The notes under the pieces were generated by a model. It did no database searches. It was not told the origin of the DNA and saw only the letters and a program-made list of their open reading frames with translations. 6,781 bases of DNA, taken from assembly GCA_947629725.1 (NCBI GenBank), contig CANREU010000089.1:1-6781 (forward strand). Reading direction: 5' to 3'. Below, piece by piece: positions 1 to 5,750 of the stretch. The first letter of the stretch is position 1. Every line of letters begins with the position of its first letter. The position numbers were made by a program, and so were the translations under genes. This stretch comes from an uncultured Clostridia bacterium. GTDB taxonomy: Bacteria; Bacillota; Clostridia; Christensenellales; Borkfalkiaceae.

Positions 1-26
1 CCCGATTGTCGCACAACACCCCCTCA

Positions 27-110
27 CCGCCGTAAAGGTCACGGCGGAGCTCCCCCTCAAGGGGGCGCCAAGAAAGGGCGGCGTGCGTGACAGCTCCCCC
101 TCTGCGAGGG
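27..110. repeat. GC-rich palindromic repeat cluster upstream of prs
   Basis: Three stem-loops lie close together. The first is CCGCCGT (27-33) with ACGGCGG (41-47). The second is a C5 run (52-56) facing a G5 run (61-65), with flanking GC pairs and one mismatch. The third is CCCTC (98-102) with GAGGG (106-110). The 11-mer AGCTCCCCCTC occurs twice in direct orientation, at 48-58 and 92-102, so the block looks like two related modules side by side. No reading frame here resembles a protein. From memory, blocks of this style (CTCCCCCT facing AGGGGGAG) are common in intergenic DNA of gut Clostridia, but I cannot confirm the family. The stretch could also hold the terminator of the gene to the left, although no clear T-run follows any stem. 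Confidence 0.5.
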
Positions 111-167
111 CCCGGAATGAGGGAAGGGCGGGGGCGGAAATAAATTATTTTCGCACCCCCGAAACGA

Positions 168-196
168 TTGACGAAAATCCCGAAAAAAGCTACAAT
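168..196 (+). promoter_or_regulatory. Sigma-A-type promoter of prs
   Basis: TTGACG (168-173) and TACAAT (191-196) are separated by exactly 17 bases. Each hexamer matches the housekeeping consensus at five of six positions. Transcription should start near 203, giving a leader of about 30 bases before the prs start codon. The A-rich spacer and the sharp change from the GC-rich repeat block upstream support the call. Confidence 0.8.
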
Positions 197-221
197 ATAA
201 GAGGTACGCGAGAAAACGAAC

Positions 222-228
222 AAAGGAA
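222..228 (+). promoter_or_regulatory. Ribosome binding site of prs
   Basis: AAAGGAA ends six bases before the ATG at 235, a normal spacing. It decides the start: an earlier ATG at 230 lies only one base away and reads ATG GCA TGA, stopping at once, so it cannot be the start of the gene. Confidence 0.75.
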
Positions 229-234
229 CATGGC

Positions 235-1182
235 ATGATCACACACGGAAACGAAATCAAGCTGTTTGCCGGCAACTCCAACCGTCCGCTCGCAGAGGCG
301 ATCGCGCGCAAGCTCAACACGGGGCTGGGTGAGGTCGAAGTGACGAAGTTCTCCGACGGGGAGACTTCCGTCCACATCGGGGAGACCGTTCGCGGGAGGG
401 ACCTGTTCATCATCCAATCGACGTCCGCCCCCGTCAACGACAATCTGATGGAACTCCTCATCATGATCGACGCGGCAAAGCGTGCTTCCGCAGGGCGGGT
501 CACCGCCGTGATGCCCTACTTCGGCTATGCGCGGCAGGATAGAAAAGCCCGCTCGCGCGACCCCATCACCGCAAAACTCGTTGCCGACCTTCTCACGTCG
601 GCGGGCGCGGACAGGGTCCTCACGATGGACCTGCACGCCGCGCAGATACAGGGCTTTTTCAACATTCCCGTGGACAATCTCCTCGGCGGGCCCACCCTCT
701 ACAACTACTATGCGGACAAGCTCGACGAGGACTTCATCGTCGTCTCGCCCGATGTGGGCAGTGTGAACCGTTCGAGGAAGGTGGCGGAGCGCCTCGGCTG
801 CCCGCTCGCCATCATCGATAAGCGCCGCCCGCGCGCGAACGTGATGGAGGTCATGAACATCATCGGCGAGGTCAAGGACAAAAAGTGCCTCCTCGTGGAC
901 GACATGATCGACACGGCGGGCACCATCTGCCAGGGCGCGCAGGCGTTGGTGGACGCGGGCGCAAAGGAGATCAAGGCATGCTGCACCCACGCGGTGCTCT
1001 CGGGACCCGCGCTGGAGCGGCTTGAAAAATCGCCCATCTCCGAGCTCGTGATGCTCGACACCATCCTCCTTCCCCCCGAAAAGAATTTGTCCAAGATCAA
1101 AATCCTCTCTACGGCGGATATTTGGGCGGCTGCGATCGAGAACGTCTACCTCGATAAGCCGATGAGCAAGATCTACGACTGA
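235..1182 (+). CDS. prs: Ribose-phosphate pyrophosphokinase (PRPP synthetase, class I)
   Basis: This cytoplasmic enzyme transfers pyrophosphate from ATP to ribose 5-phosphate, making PRPP for purine, pyrimidine, histidine, tryptophan and NAD synthesis. The 315-residue product has the usual family length and is complete. Visible landmarks are the N-terminal KLFAGNSN (9-16), the flexible active-site loop YARQDRK (98-104), the family signature MDLHAAQIQGFF (131-142, metal and ATP site), the KRR of the catalytic loop (196-198), and the PRPP-binding loop VDDMIDTAGT (221-230). By analogy with the Bacillus subtilis enzyme, K196 and R198 are the likely catalytic pair. The family's usual SPD-G-V-R-AR stretch reads SPDVGSVNRSR here (171-181), a mild variation. 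The gene has its own promoter and ribosome binding site and is closed by a terminator, so it is probably transcribed alone. Identification is firm. Confidence 0.98.
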   Translation: MITHGNEIKLFAGNSNRPLAEAIARKLNTGLGEVEVTKFSDGETSVHIGETVRGRDLFIIQSTSAPVNDNLMELLIMIDAAKRASAGRVTAVMPYFGYARQDRKARSRDPITAKLVADLLTSAGADRVLTMDLHAAQIQGFFNIPVDNLLGGPTLYNYYADKLDEDFIVVSPDVGSVNRSRKVAERLGCPLAIIDKRRPRANVMEVMNIIGEVKDKKCLLVDDMIDTAGTICQGAQALVDAGAKEIKACCTHAVLSGPALERLEKSPISELVMLDTILLPPEKNLSKIKILSTADIWAAAIENVYLDKPMSKIYD

Positions 1183-1187
1183 TTATT

Positions 1188-1225
1188 TCGCGCAAAATCT
1201 TTTGCGCCTTTTCGCGCGATTTTTT
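1188..1225 (+). terminator. Intrinsic terminator after prs
   Basis: Starting six bases after the prs stop, TCGCGC (1188-1193) can pair with GCGCGA (1214-1219), followed directly by six T (1220-1225). Nested inside is a competing perfect palindrome, GCGCAAAA (1190-1197) with TTTTGCGC (1200-1207), followed by CTTTT. A third option pairs GCGC (1204-1207) with GCGC (1214-1217). All of these end at a T-run, so termination is likely even though the exact fold is open. Confidence 0.75.
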
Positions 1226-1343
1226 GCCACGAGCTAACCGTGCGGCCCCCTGTGCTGCCCTGTTTTCTTGCCCTCCCCCTGCGCCAGGGGGAGGGGTAGG
1301 GGCGGGGGTCCGCCACCGACTATCAATGCAAAAAATCGCGCGA
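1212..1343. repeat. 132-bp interval bounded by a perfect 16-bp inverted repeat
   Basis: The left arm TCGCGCGATTTTTTGC (1212-1227) has its exact reverse complement GCAAAAAATCGCGCGA at 1328-1343. Between the arms lie 100 bases without a coding signal, containing a strong GC-rich stem-loop (1271-1295). The left arm overlaps the end of the prs terminator. Terminal inverted repeats around a short non-coding core resemble a miniature mobile element, but no flanking target duplication is visible: CTTTT precedes the left arm and GGAAA follows the right. It may instead be an inverted duplicate of the terminator tail. Confidence 0.6.
1271..1295. repeat. GC-rich perfect stem-loop
   Basis: CCCTCCCCCTG (1271-1281) and CAGGGGGAGGG (1285-1295) form an 11-bp perfect stem with a CGC loop. 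A further G-rich run follows, to about 1309. The style matches the CTCCCCCT blocks upstream of prs (48-110), and both are followed by a GGGCGGGGG run (127-135 and 1300-1308), which suggests related repeat elements. No T-run follows, so it is not an obvious terminator. Confidence 0.6.
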
Positions 1344-1370
1344 GGAAAGTTACTCTTGCGGGAAACGCAG

Positions 1371-1399
1371 TTGTTCTCCAAATCGCTTGCCCGTACAAT
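1371..1399 (+). promoter_or_regulatory. Candidate promoter for pth-mfd
   Basis: TTGTTC (1371-1376) and TACAAT (1394-1399) are 17 bases apart. The -10 matches consensus at five of six positions, the -35 only at its first three. This is the best pairing I found between the prs terminator and pth. If real, transcription starts near 1406 and the pth leader is about 300 bases long. TAAAAT at 1526-1531 is another possible -10 but has no -35 at a suitable distance. Confidence 0.35.
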
Positions 1400-1425
1400 A
1401 AGCGCGAAGGGTCGCGCAAATTGAG

Positions 1426-1457
1426 TGCGCTGCCGCAGGGGAACCCTGCTCCGCGCA
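1426..1457. other. Two-tier hairpin in the prs-pth gap
   Basis: The outer stem pairs TGCGC (1426-1430) with GCGCA (1453-1457). After a small internal loop, the inner stem pairs GCAGGG (1435-1440) with CCCTGC (1444-1449) around a GAA loop. It would fall in the pth leader if the promoter at 1371-1399 is used. No T-run follows, so it is not a good terminator. It may be a leader RNA structure or part of an intergenic repeat. Confidence 0.45.
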
Positions 1458-1481
1458 GTATTTATAGCTACGGGCGCGGGG

Positions 1482-1526
1482 GGCTCCTCATTCCGAACGG
1501 AGCCGCAGGCGGAGTGAGTGAATCTT
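1482..1526. repeat. Probable dispersed intergenic repeat (TCATTCCGAACGGAG type)
   Basis: GGCTCC (1482-1487) pairs with GGAGCC (1499-1504) around a loop containing TCATTCCGAAC. The block continues through GGCGGAGTGAGTGAATCTT. From memory, this arrangement (TCATTCCGA, then a GGAG-rich purine stretch, then GTGAATCTT) belongs to a repeat type scattered through intergenic DNA of many bacteria. The core CCTCATTCCG (1486-1495) occurs inverted at 113-122 upstream of prs. Outer boundaries are uncertain. Confidence 0.45.
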
Positions 1527-1543
1527 AAAATCAAGATACACTC

Positions 1544-1582
1544 GGCTCCTATGGAGCCTCGGTATGAGGGGTAGAGACCCTC
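1544..1582. other. Pair of adjacent stem-loops
   Basis: GGCTCC (1544-1549) pairs with GGAGCC (1553-1558) around a TAT loop. Seven bases later GAGGG (1566-1570) pairs with CCCTC (1578-1582) around a seven-base loop. The first stem repeats the sequence of the stem at 1482-1504, so this may be a second copy or continuation of that repeat. I recognise no RNA family. Confidence 0.4.
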
Positions 1583-1652
1583 GCCGCAGAGAAAGCCTTA
1601 CCCTTCCGCTGCAAAGGACGCGGCGGCGTGACGTGAACGGTAGAAAAAAGGG

Positions 1653-1672
1653 GCCGCCGCGGTTGCGGCGGC
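1653..1672. other. GC-rich hairpin before pth, possible attenuator
   Basis: GCCGCCGC (1653-1660) and GCGGCGGC (1665-1672) form a perfect 8-bp stem with a GGTT loop. GTTCGTTT follows on the + strand, a weak T-run. The A6 run upstream (1644-1649) would serve as a T-run only for transcription in the other direction, where no gene needs it. CCGCCGCG (1654-1661) can alternatively pair with CGCGGCGG (1619-1626), excluding this hairpin. It could be an attenuator or simply repeat debris. Confidence 0.4.
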
Positions 1673-1682
1673 GTTCGTTTAT

Positions 1683-1702
1683 GCCCCTGCAGGGGCGGAA
1701 GG
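1683..1702 (+). promoter_or_regulatory. Ribosome binding site of pth with adjoining palindrome
   Basis: GGAAGG (1697-1702) sits five bases before the ATG at 1708 and fixes the start there. Directly upstream is a perfect 14-bp palindrome, GCCCCTGCAGGGGC (1683-1696), which can fold into a 5-bp stem next to the ribosome site. Its left half could also pair with AGGGGC at 1649-1654. Folding here could affect ribosome access, but this is inference. Confidence 0.55.
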
Positions 1703-1707
1703 TGAAT

Positions 1708-2268
1708 ATGTTTCTCATCGTCGGTCTCGGAAATCCCGAGAAGCAGTATGAAAAGAATTTCCACAACCTCGGGTACATTGCCGCGGGGGACGTCGCCGAG
1801 GCGCTCGGCGCGAAGTTCAAAAAGAAGGAGTGCGAGGCGAGCGTCGCGGAGGGGTATCTCGGCGGCGAGAAGATCGTCGTCGCCCGTCCTCTCACCTATA
1901 TGAACGCCTCGGGGCGGAGCGTGAAGCAGCTCATGGCGAAATACAAGCTCTCCCCGAAGGAGATCGCCGTCATTTACGACGACTACGATCTCCCCAAAGG
2001 GCATGTGCGGGTGCGTCCCTCGGGGAGCGCGGGCACGCACAACGGGATGCGCTCGATCGTCGCCGAGCTCGGCACGGAGTTTCCCCGCGTGCGCATCGGC
2101 ATCCGCGATCCCGAATCTTCCGTCCCCCTCATCAACTATGTCCTTTCCGACGTCAAGAGGGAGGATTACGAACTCTTCGCTTCCGCCTGCAAGCGGGCGG
2201 CGGAGGCGGCGCTCGCCCTCGCGGAGGGGGAGGATTGCGACCGCGTGATGACCAAGTATAACGGATGA
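1708..2268 (+). CDS. pth: Peptidyl-tRNA hydrolase
   Basis: This cytoplasmic enzyme cleaves the ester bond of peptidyl-tRNAs that drop off ribosomes, recycling tRNA. The product is 186 residues, normal for the family. It opens with MFLIVGLGNP, which sets the start at 1708; the same frame is open back to 1564, but that part is arginine-rich and unlike the family. Catalytic residues by homology to the Escherichia coli enzyme are H19 (in FHN), N9, N66 (in PLTYMNASG, 61-69), D91 (in YDDYDLPKG) and N112 (in GSAGTHNGM, 106-114). The usual NPG after the first strand reads NPE here, and the residues before the catalytic histidine are NF rather than TR. The first is unusual; the phenylalanine also occurs in Clostridia relatives. 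The gene overlaps mfd by four bases, so the two are cotranscribed and probably translationally coupled. Confidence 0.96.
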   Translation: MFLIVGLGNPEKQYEKNFHNLGYIAAGDVAEALGAKFKKKECEASVAEGYLGGEKIVVARPLTYMNASGRSVKQLMAKYKLSPKEIAVIYDDYDLPKGHVRVRPSGSAGTHNGMRSIVAELGTEFPRVRIGIRDPESSVPLINYVLSDVKREDYELFASACKRAAEAALALAEGEDCDRVMTKYNG

Positions 2269-5200
2269 ACTTCTTCTCTCTCTACGATCTGGGCGGGGAT
2301 TATCCCGCCCTTGCGCACGATTTGGAGAACGGCAAGCCCCTCGCGGCGTGCGGTCTCTCCGACGCGCAGAAATACCTCATTGCGGCGGCATGGGAGGGGC
2401 GTTTGGTGTATGTCACCGCCGACGCGCTCACCGCGCAGCGCGCCGCGCAGTCCATCGGGGCGCTTTCGGGCAAGAAAGTCGCCCTTCTTGCCGCGAAGGA
2501 CGAGGTCCTTACCTTCGCCCGCGCCCGCTCGAAGGACGCGCTCTACCGCCGTCTCACCGCCCTCTGGCAGTGGCAGGAGGGGGCGGACGTGCTCGTGTGC
2601 GACATCGAGGCGGCGGTGCAGCTCGTCCCCGAAAAGATCAAGGTGTTCCGCCTTCGCACGGGGGAGGAGCACAGCCTCTCAAGCCTTGCGGAGGAGCTCG
2701 TGCGCGCGGGCTATTCCCGCGAATACACGGTGGAGAGCAAGGGGGCGTTCGCCGTGCGCGGCGACATCCTCGACATCTTCCCCGTCAACTTTGAGCACCC
2801 CGTGCGGATCGACTTCTTCGGCGACGAGGTGGAGGCGATCAAGCCTTACGACGAGATCACGGGAGAGCGTTTTCAGCAGGTCTCCTCCGCCGAGATCGTC
2901 GCCGCGACGGACGTCTTCCCCGGCGAGGGAGAGGAGGAGAAGATCCGCTCCGTCCTCGAGCGCGAAGTCGCCCTCTCCAAAGAGAAGGGGCGGGCGCGCG
3001 CCATCGCGGAGGAACTCGGGGAAGCGGGTTTCCGCTCCGATTTTATCCTACCCCTCCTATCCAATTCGAGGGAATTGTTCTCGCTCATCCCGCGGGAGGT
3101 ACAGTTCTTTTTCGACGAATGTAAGCTCATCCGCGAGAAGCTCAACGGGCTCTACCAAGAGCATGAGGACCGTTTCCGCGCCCTCCTTGCGGGAGGGGAG
3201 GCGATGCGGTTTTCCGTTGGGCAATACGCTGCCCGCGAGAGGGTGTGCGACCGCTCGGGGACCCGCGCCTGCGCCCTGCAGACGTTCACGGAGGACCCCT
3301 TCTTTTTCCGCCCGATGGGGCTCTATTCCTTCCCCTCCGCGCCCGCGCGGCGGGATCTCAACGACATTCCCTCCCTCATCTCCGACCTCAAGGCATGGCA
3401 AAGGACGGGGTATCGCGTCCTCCTTTGGTGCGGCACGGCGGAGCGGGCGGAGAAACTCAAGGAGACCCTCTCGGAGGAGTACCTCCCCGTCTCCCCCCTC
3501 ACGGAGAGCCTCGGCGGATTCCGCGGGATCGCGGTGCTCGGCGGCACCCTCCCGCAGGGATTTTTGCTGCACGAGTGCAAGCTCGCCTGCATCGGCACCT
3601 CCGACCTCTTCCCGAAGGCGGCGGGGGCGAAGCGCATCCGCAAAAAGCGGGGGGACCTCTTCGTCGCGCCCGAGATAGGGGACTACGCCGTACACGAAAA
3701 ATACGGCGTGGGGAAGATTACGGGGACCAAGAAGATCGAGACGACGGACGGTGTGAAGGAGTATGTCGCCGTCGAATATAAGGACGGGGACAGTCTGTAC
3801 GTTCCCGTCGAGCAGATGGACGTCCTCTCCAAATACATGGGCGGGGACACGCCCTCCCTCTCCAAGATCGGGGGAGGGGAGTTCGAGCGGGTGAAGGCGC
3901 GGGTGCGCGCCTCCCTCAAGAAGATGGCGTTCGACCTCCGCGCCCTCTATGCCGAGCGCAGGGAGCGGAAGGGCTACGTCTTCCCCGCCTACACCGAGGA
4001 GATGGAGGAATTCGAGGCGGCGTTTCCCTATGAGGAGACCCCCGACCAGCTCACCTCCGCCGAGGAGATCGAGGCGGACATGTGTTCGGACAAGGTGATG
4101 GACAGGCTCCTCGTGGGGGACGTCGGCTTCGGCAAGACGGAGGTCGCCCTCCGCGCCGTCTACCGCTGCGTGCTCGCGGGCAAGCAGGCGGCCCTCCTCT
4201 GCCCGAGCACGGTGCTCTCCGAACAGCACTATCAGACGGCCGCCGAACGCATGAAGGAGTTCGGCGTGCGGATCGTCTGCCTCAACCGCTTCCGCACCGA
4301 AAAGGAGATCCGCGAGGCGCTCTCCGCCCTCGCGCGGGGGGACGCGGACTTCGCCATCGGCACCCACCGCCTCCTCTCGGACGACGTGAAATTCCGCGAC
4401 CTGGGGCTCCTCGTCCTCGACGAAGAGCAGCGTTTCGGCGTGGAACACAAGGAGAAGATCAAGAACTACAAGCGGGACGTCGACTGTCTCACGATGACGG
4501 CGACCCCCATCCCGCGCACCCTGCATTTGTCCCTCTCGGGCATCCGCGACATCTCCACCATCCAAACGCCGCCGCATGCGCGGCTCCCCGTGCAGACCTA
4601 CGTCGCCGAGGAGACGGAGACCCTTCTCCGCGACGCCTGCGTCCGCGAGATCGCGCGGGGCGGGCAGACCTTCGTCCTCTACAACAAAGTGGAGAGCATC
4701 CAGACTTTCGCGGCCCGTCTCAAAGAGATCGTCCCCGAGGCGCGCGTCGCCGTCGCCCACGGGCGGATGGAGAAGTCCGTCCTCGAAAGGGGGGTGTTCG
4801 GCTTCTACCGCGGGGAGTATGACGTGCTTGTCACGACCACCATCATCGAAAACGGGATCGACCTCCCCAATGCGAACACCATTGTGGTCATCGATTCGGA
4901 CAGGCTCGGCATCTCCCAGCTCTACCAGCTCCGCGGAAGGGTGGGACGGGGCGGGCGGCTCGCCCACGCCTATTTCACCTACAAGGCGGAGAAGATCATG
5001 TCGGAGAGCGCCGTCGAGCGGCTCAAGGCGATCATGCAGTTCACCGAGCTCGGCTCGGGCTTCCGCATCGCCATGCGCGACCTCGAGATACGGGGAGCGG
5101 GGAACGTCCTCGGTGCCGAACAGCACGGGCAGATGGATAAAGTGGGCTACGAGCTCTACGCCAAGATCCTCAAAGAGGAACTCACGGGGGAGAGGACGGA

Positions 5201-5645
5201 GAGCGTCGACCTCGACGTGAAGACGGCGTCCTGCATCCCCGAGAGCTATGTGGAGTCGGGTGCGGGCAGGATGGACTGCTACAAGCAGATCGCGGAGATC
5301 CGCTCCGCCGCCGACTACAAGCGGGTGTGCACGGCGATGGAGGACACCTACGGCCCCCTTCCGCGGGAGACTTTGAACCTCCTCGTCATCGCGCTTCTGA
5401 AGAGCTACGCGCAGAAAATGCGGGTGCGGAAGATCTCCGTGGACCAGAGGGGAGGCGCCCTCGAATTTGCCGATCTTTCCGCTCTCGCGGGGGACGGGAT
5501 GGCGGCGGCGATGGAAAAATTCCGCGCCTTTGTCGGGCTCGAGATGACGAGCGCCCCCGTTTTGCGCTTCCGTCCGATGGGCGACGGCGGCAAGACGATG
5601 GTCCAAATGACGAAATTTCTTAAATTTGCCGCAACTTTTGCGTGA
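2265..5645 (+). CDS. mfd: Transcription-repair coupling factor Mfd
   Basis: Mfd is an ATP-driven DNA translocase that pushes stalled RNA polymerase off DNA and recruits UvrA for nucleotide excision repair. The 1126-residue product is complete and close to the usual length of about 1150. The N-terminal UvrB-like part includes VRGDILDIFPVNFEHP (164-179) and FFGDEVEAI (184-192); as normal for Mfd, it has no working Walker A. The CarD-like polymerase-interaction domain spans about 472-526 (GDYAVHEKYGVGK to LYVPVEQMDVLSKYMG). The translocase motor follows: TPDQ (592-595), Walker A GDVGFGKT (618-625), DEEQ (719-722), TATPIPRT (745-752), TTTIIENGID (857-866) and QLYQLRGRVGR (885-895). The C-terminal TRCF domain covers roughly 985-1095. 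The start ATG overlaps the pth stop as ATGA and no clear ribosome site precedes it, which suggests coupled translation. All motor motifs are intact. Confidence 0.98.
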   Translation: MNFFSLYDLGGDYPALAHDLENGKPLAACGLSDAQKYLIAAAWEGRLVYVTADALTAQRAAQSIGALSGKKVALLAAKDEVLTFARARSKDALYRRLTALWQWQEGADVLVCDIEAAVQLVPEKIKVFRLRTGEEHSLSSLAEELVRAGYSREYTVESKGAFAVRGDILDIFPVNFEHPVRIDFFGDEVEAIKPYDEITGERFQQVSSAEIVAATDVFPGEGEEEKIRSVLEREVALSKEKGRARAIAEELGEAGFRSDFILPLLSNSRELFSLIPREVQFFFDECKLIREKLNGLYQEHEDRFRALLAGGEAMRFSVGQYAARERVCDRSGTRACALQTFTEDPFFFRPMGLYSFPSAPARRDLNDIPSLISDLKAWQRTGYRVLLWCGTAERAEKLKETLSEEYLPVSPLTESLGGFRGIAVLGGTLPQGFLLHECKLACIGTSDLFPKAAGAKRIRKKRGDLFVAPEIGDYAVHEKYGVGKITGTKKIETTDGVKEYVAVEYKDGDSLYVPVEQMDVLSKYMGGDTPSLSKIGGGEFERVKARVRASLKKMAFDLRALYAERRERKGYVFPAYTEEMEEFEAAFPYEETPDQLTSAEEIEADMCSDKVMDRLLVGDVGFGKTEVALRAVYRCVLAGKQAALLCPSTVLSEQHYQTAAERMKEFGVRIVCLNRFRTEKEIREALSALARGDADFAIGTHRLLSDDVKFRDLGLLVLDEEQRFGVEHKEKIKNYKRDVDCLTMTATPIPRTLHLSLSGIRDISTIQTPPHARLPVQTYVAEETETLLRDACVREIARGGQTFVLYNKVESIQTFAARLKEIVPEARVAVAHGRMEKSVLERGVFGFYRGEYDVLVTTTIIENGIDLPNANTIVVIDSDRLGISQLYQLRGRVGRGGRLAHAYFTYKAEKIMSESAVERLKAIMQFTELGSGFRIAMRDLEIRGAGNVLGAEQHGQMDKVGYELYAKILKEELTGERTESVDLDVKTASCIPESYVESGAGRMDCYKQIAEIRSAADYKRVCTAMEDTYGPLPRETLNLLVIALLKSYAQKMRVRKISVDQRGGALEFADLSALAGDGMAAAMEKFRAFVGLEMTSAPVLRFRPMGDGGKTMVQMTKFLKFAATFA

Positions 5646-5665
5646 TTTTCACGCAGAATTATTTG
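5636..5665 (+). terminator. Terminator-like hairpin overlapping the mfd stop codon
   Basis: TTTTGCGTGA (5636-5645) pairs with TCACGCAGAA (5649-5658), with one G-T pair and a TTT loop. TTATTT follows (5659-5664). The stem has a GC core but is AU-flanked and the T-run is interrupted, so efficiency may be modest. The mfd stop codon TGA is part of the left arm. A new promoter begins at once, consistent with a transcription unit boundary. Confidence 0.5.
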
Positions 5666-5691
5666 CACATTTCCTTAAAATAGGGTATAAT
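5663..5691 (+). promoter_or_regulatory. Sigma-A-type promoter of the lipoprotein gene
   Basis: TTGCAC (5663-5668) and a perfect TATAAT (5686-5691) are separated by 17 bases. Only the first three bases of the -35 match consensus, but the -10 and spacing are ideal. Transcription should start near 5698, giving a leader of about 53 bases. The -35 overlaps the T-run of the mfd terminator-like hairpin. Confidence 0.75.
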
Positions 5692-5704
5692 AAAACTCGT
5701 ATTA

Positions 5705-5727
5705 TGCGCGGGAGGCCCTTTCGCGCA
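5705..5727 (+). other. Hairpin in the lipoprotein gene leader
   Basis: TGCGCGGGAG (5705-5714) can pair with CTTTCGCGCA (5718-5727) as a 10-bp stem with two G-U pairs and a GCC loop. It begins a few bases after the predicted transcription start and ends 13 bases before the ribosome site. A 5' hairpin of this kind could stabilise the mRNA or serve as a binding site; the sequence alone does not say which. Confidence 0.45.
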
Positions 5728-5740
5728 ATCACAGAAGCTC

Positions 5741-5744
5741 GGAG
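5741..5744 (+). promoter_or_regulatory. Ribosome binding site of the lipoprotein gene
   Basis: GGAG lies six bases before the ATG at 5751, an ordinary spacing. It supports this start, which also gives a typical signal peptide directly after the start codon. Confidence 0.65.
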
Positions 5745-5750
5745 CGTATT

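Noticed and set aside
27..110. CRISPR-like array from the repeated AGCTCCCCCTC
   Set aside because: There are only two short copies, no regular repeat-spacer pattern and no cas genes.
190..990. 266-codon open frame on the minus strand inside prs
   Set aside because: It is a mirror of a confidently identified gene with no motif of its own.
1109..1534. Small open frames of 61-141 codons on both strands in the prs-pth gap
   Set aside because: They run through terminators and palindromic repeats, have biased composition and show no convincing ribosome sites.
1344..1700. A known RNA gene or riboswitch (tRNA, T-box, 6S) in the prs-pth gap
   Set aside because: Hairpins are present, but I could not see a tRNA cloverleaf, a T-box consensus or any other conserved core.
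1564..1707. Upstream extension of pth to ATG 1564 or 1681
   Set aside because: The extra residues are arginine-rich and unlike Pth, the DNA there consists of hairpins, and the GGAAGG ribosome site points to 1708.
2265..2700. Damaged Walker A in the N-terminal part of Mfd
   Set aside because: The UvrB-like module of Mfd normally lacks a functional ATPase site, so this is not degeneration.
3057..5606. 849-codon open frame on the minus strand inside mfd
   Set aside because: It mirrors mfd in a strongly GC3-biased genome, has histidine-, arginine- and leucine-rich low-complexity content and no recognisable domain, while mfd itself is unmistakable.
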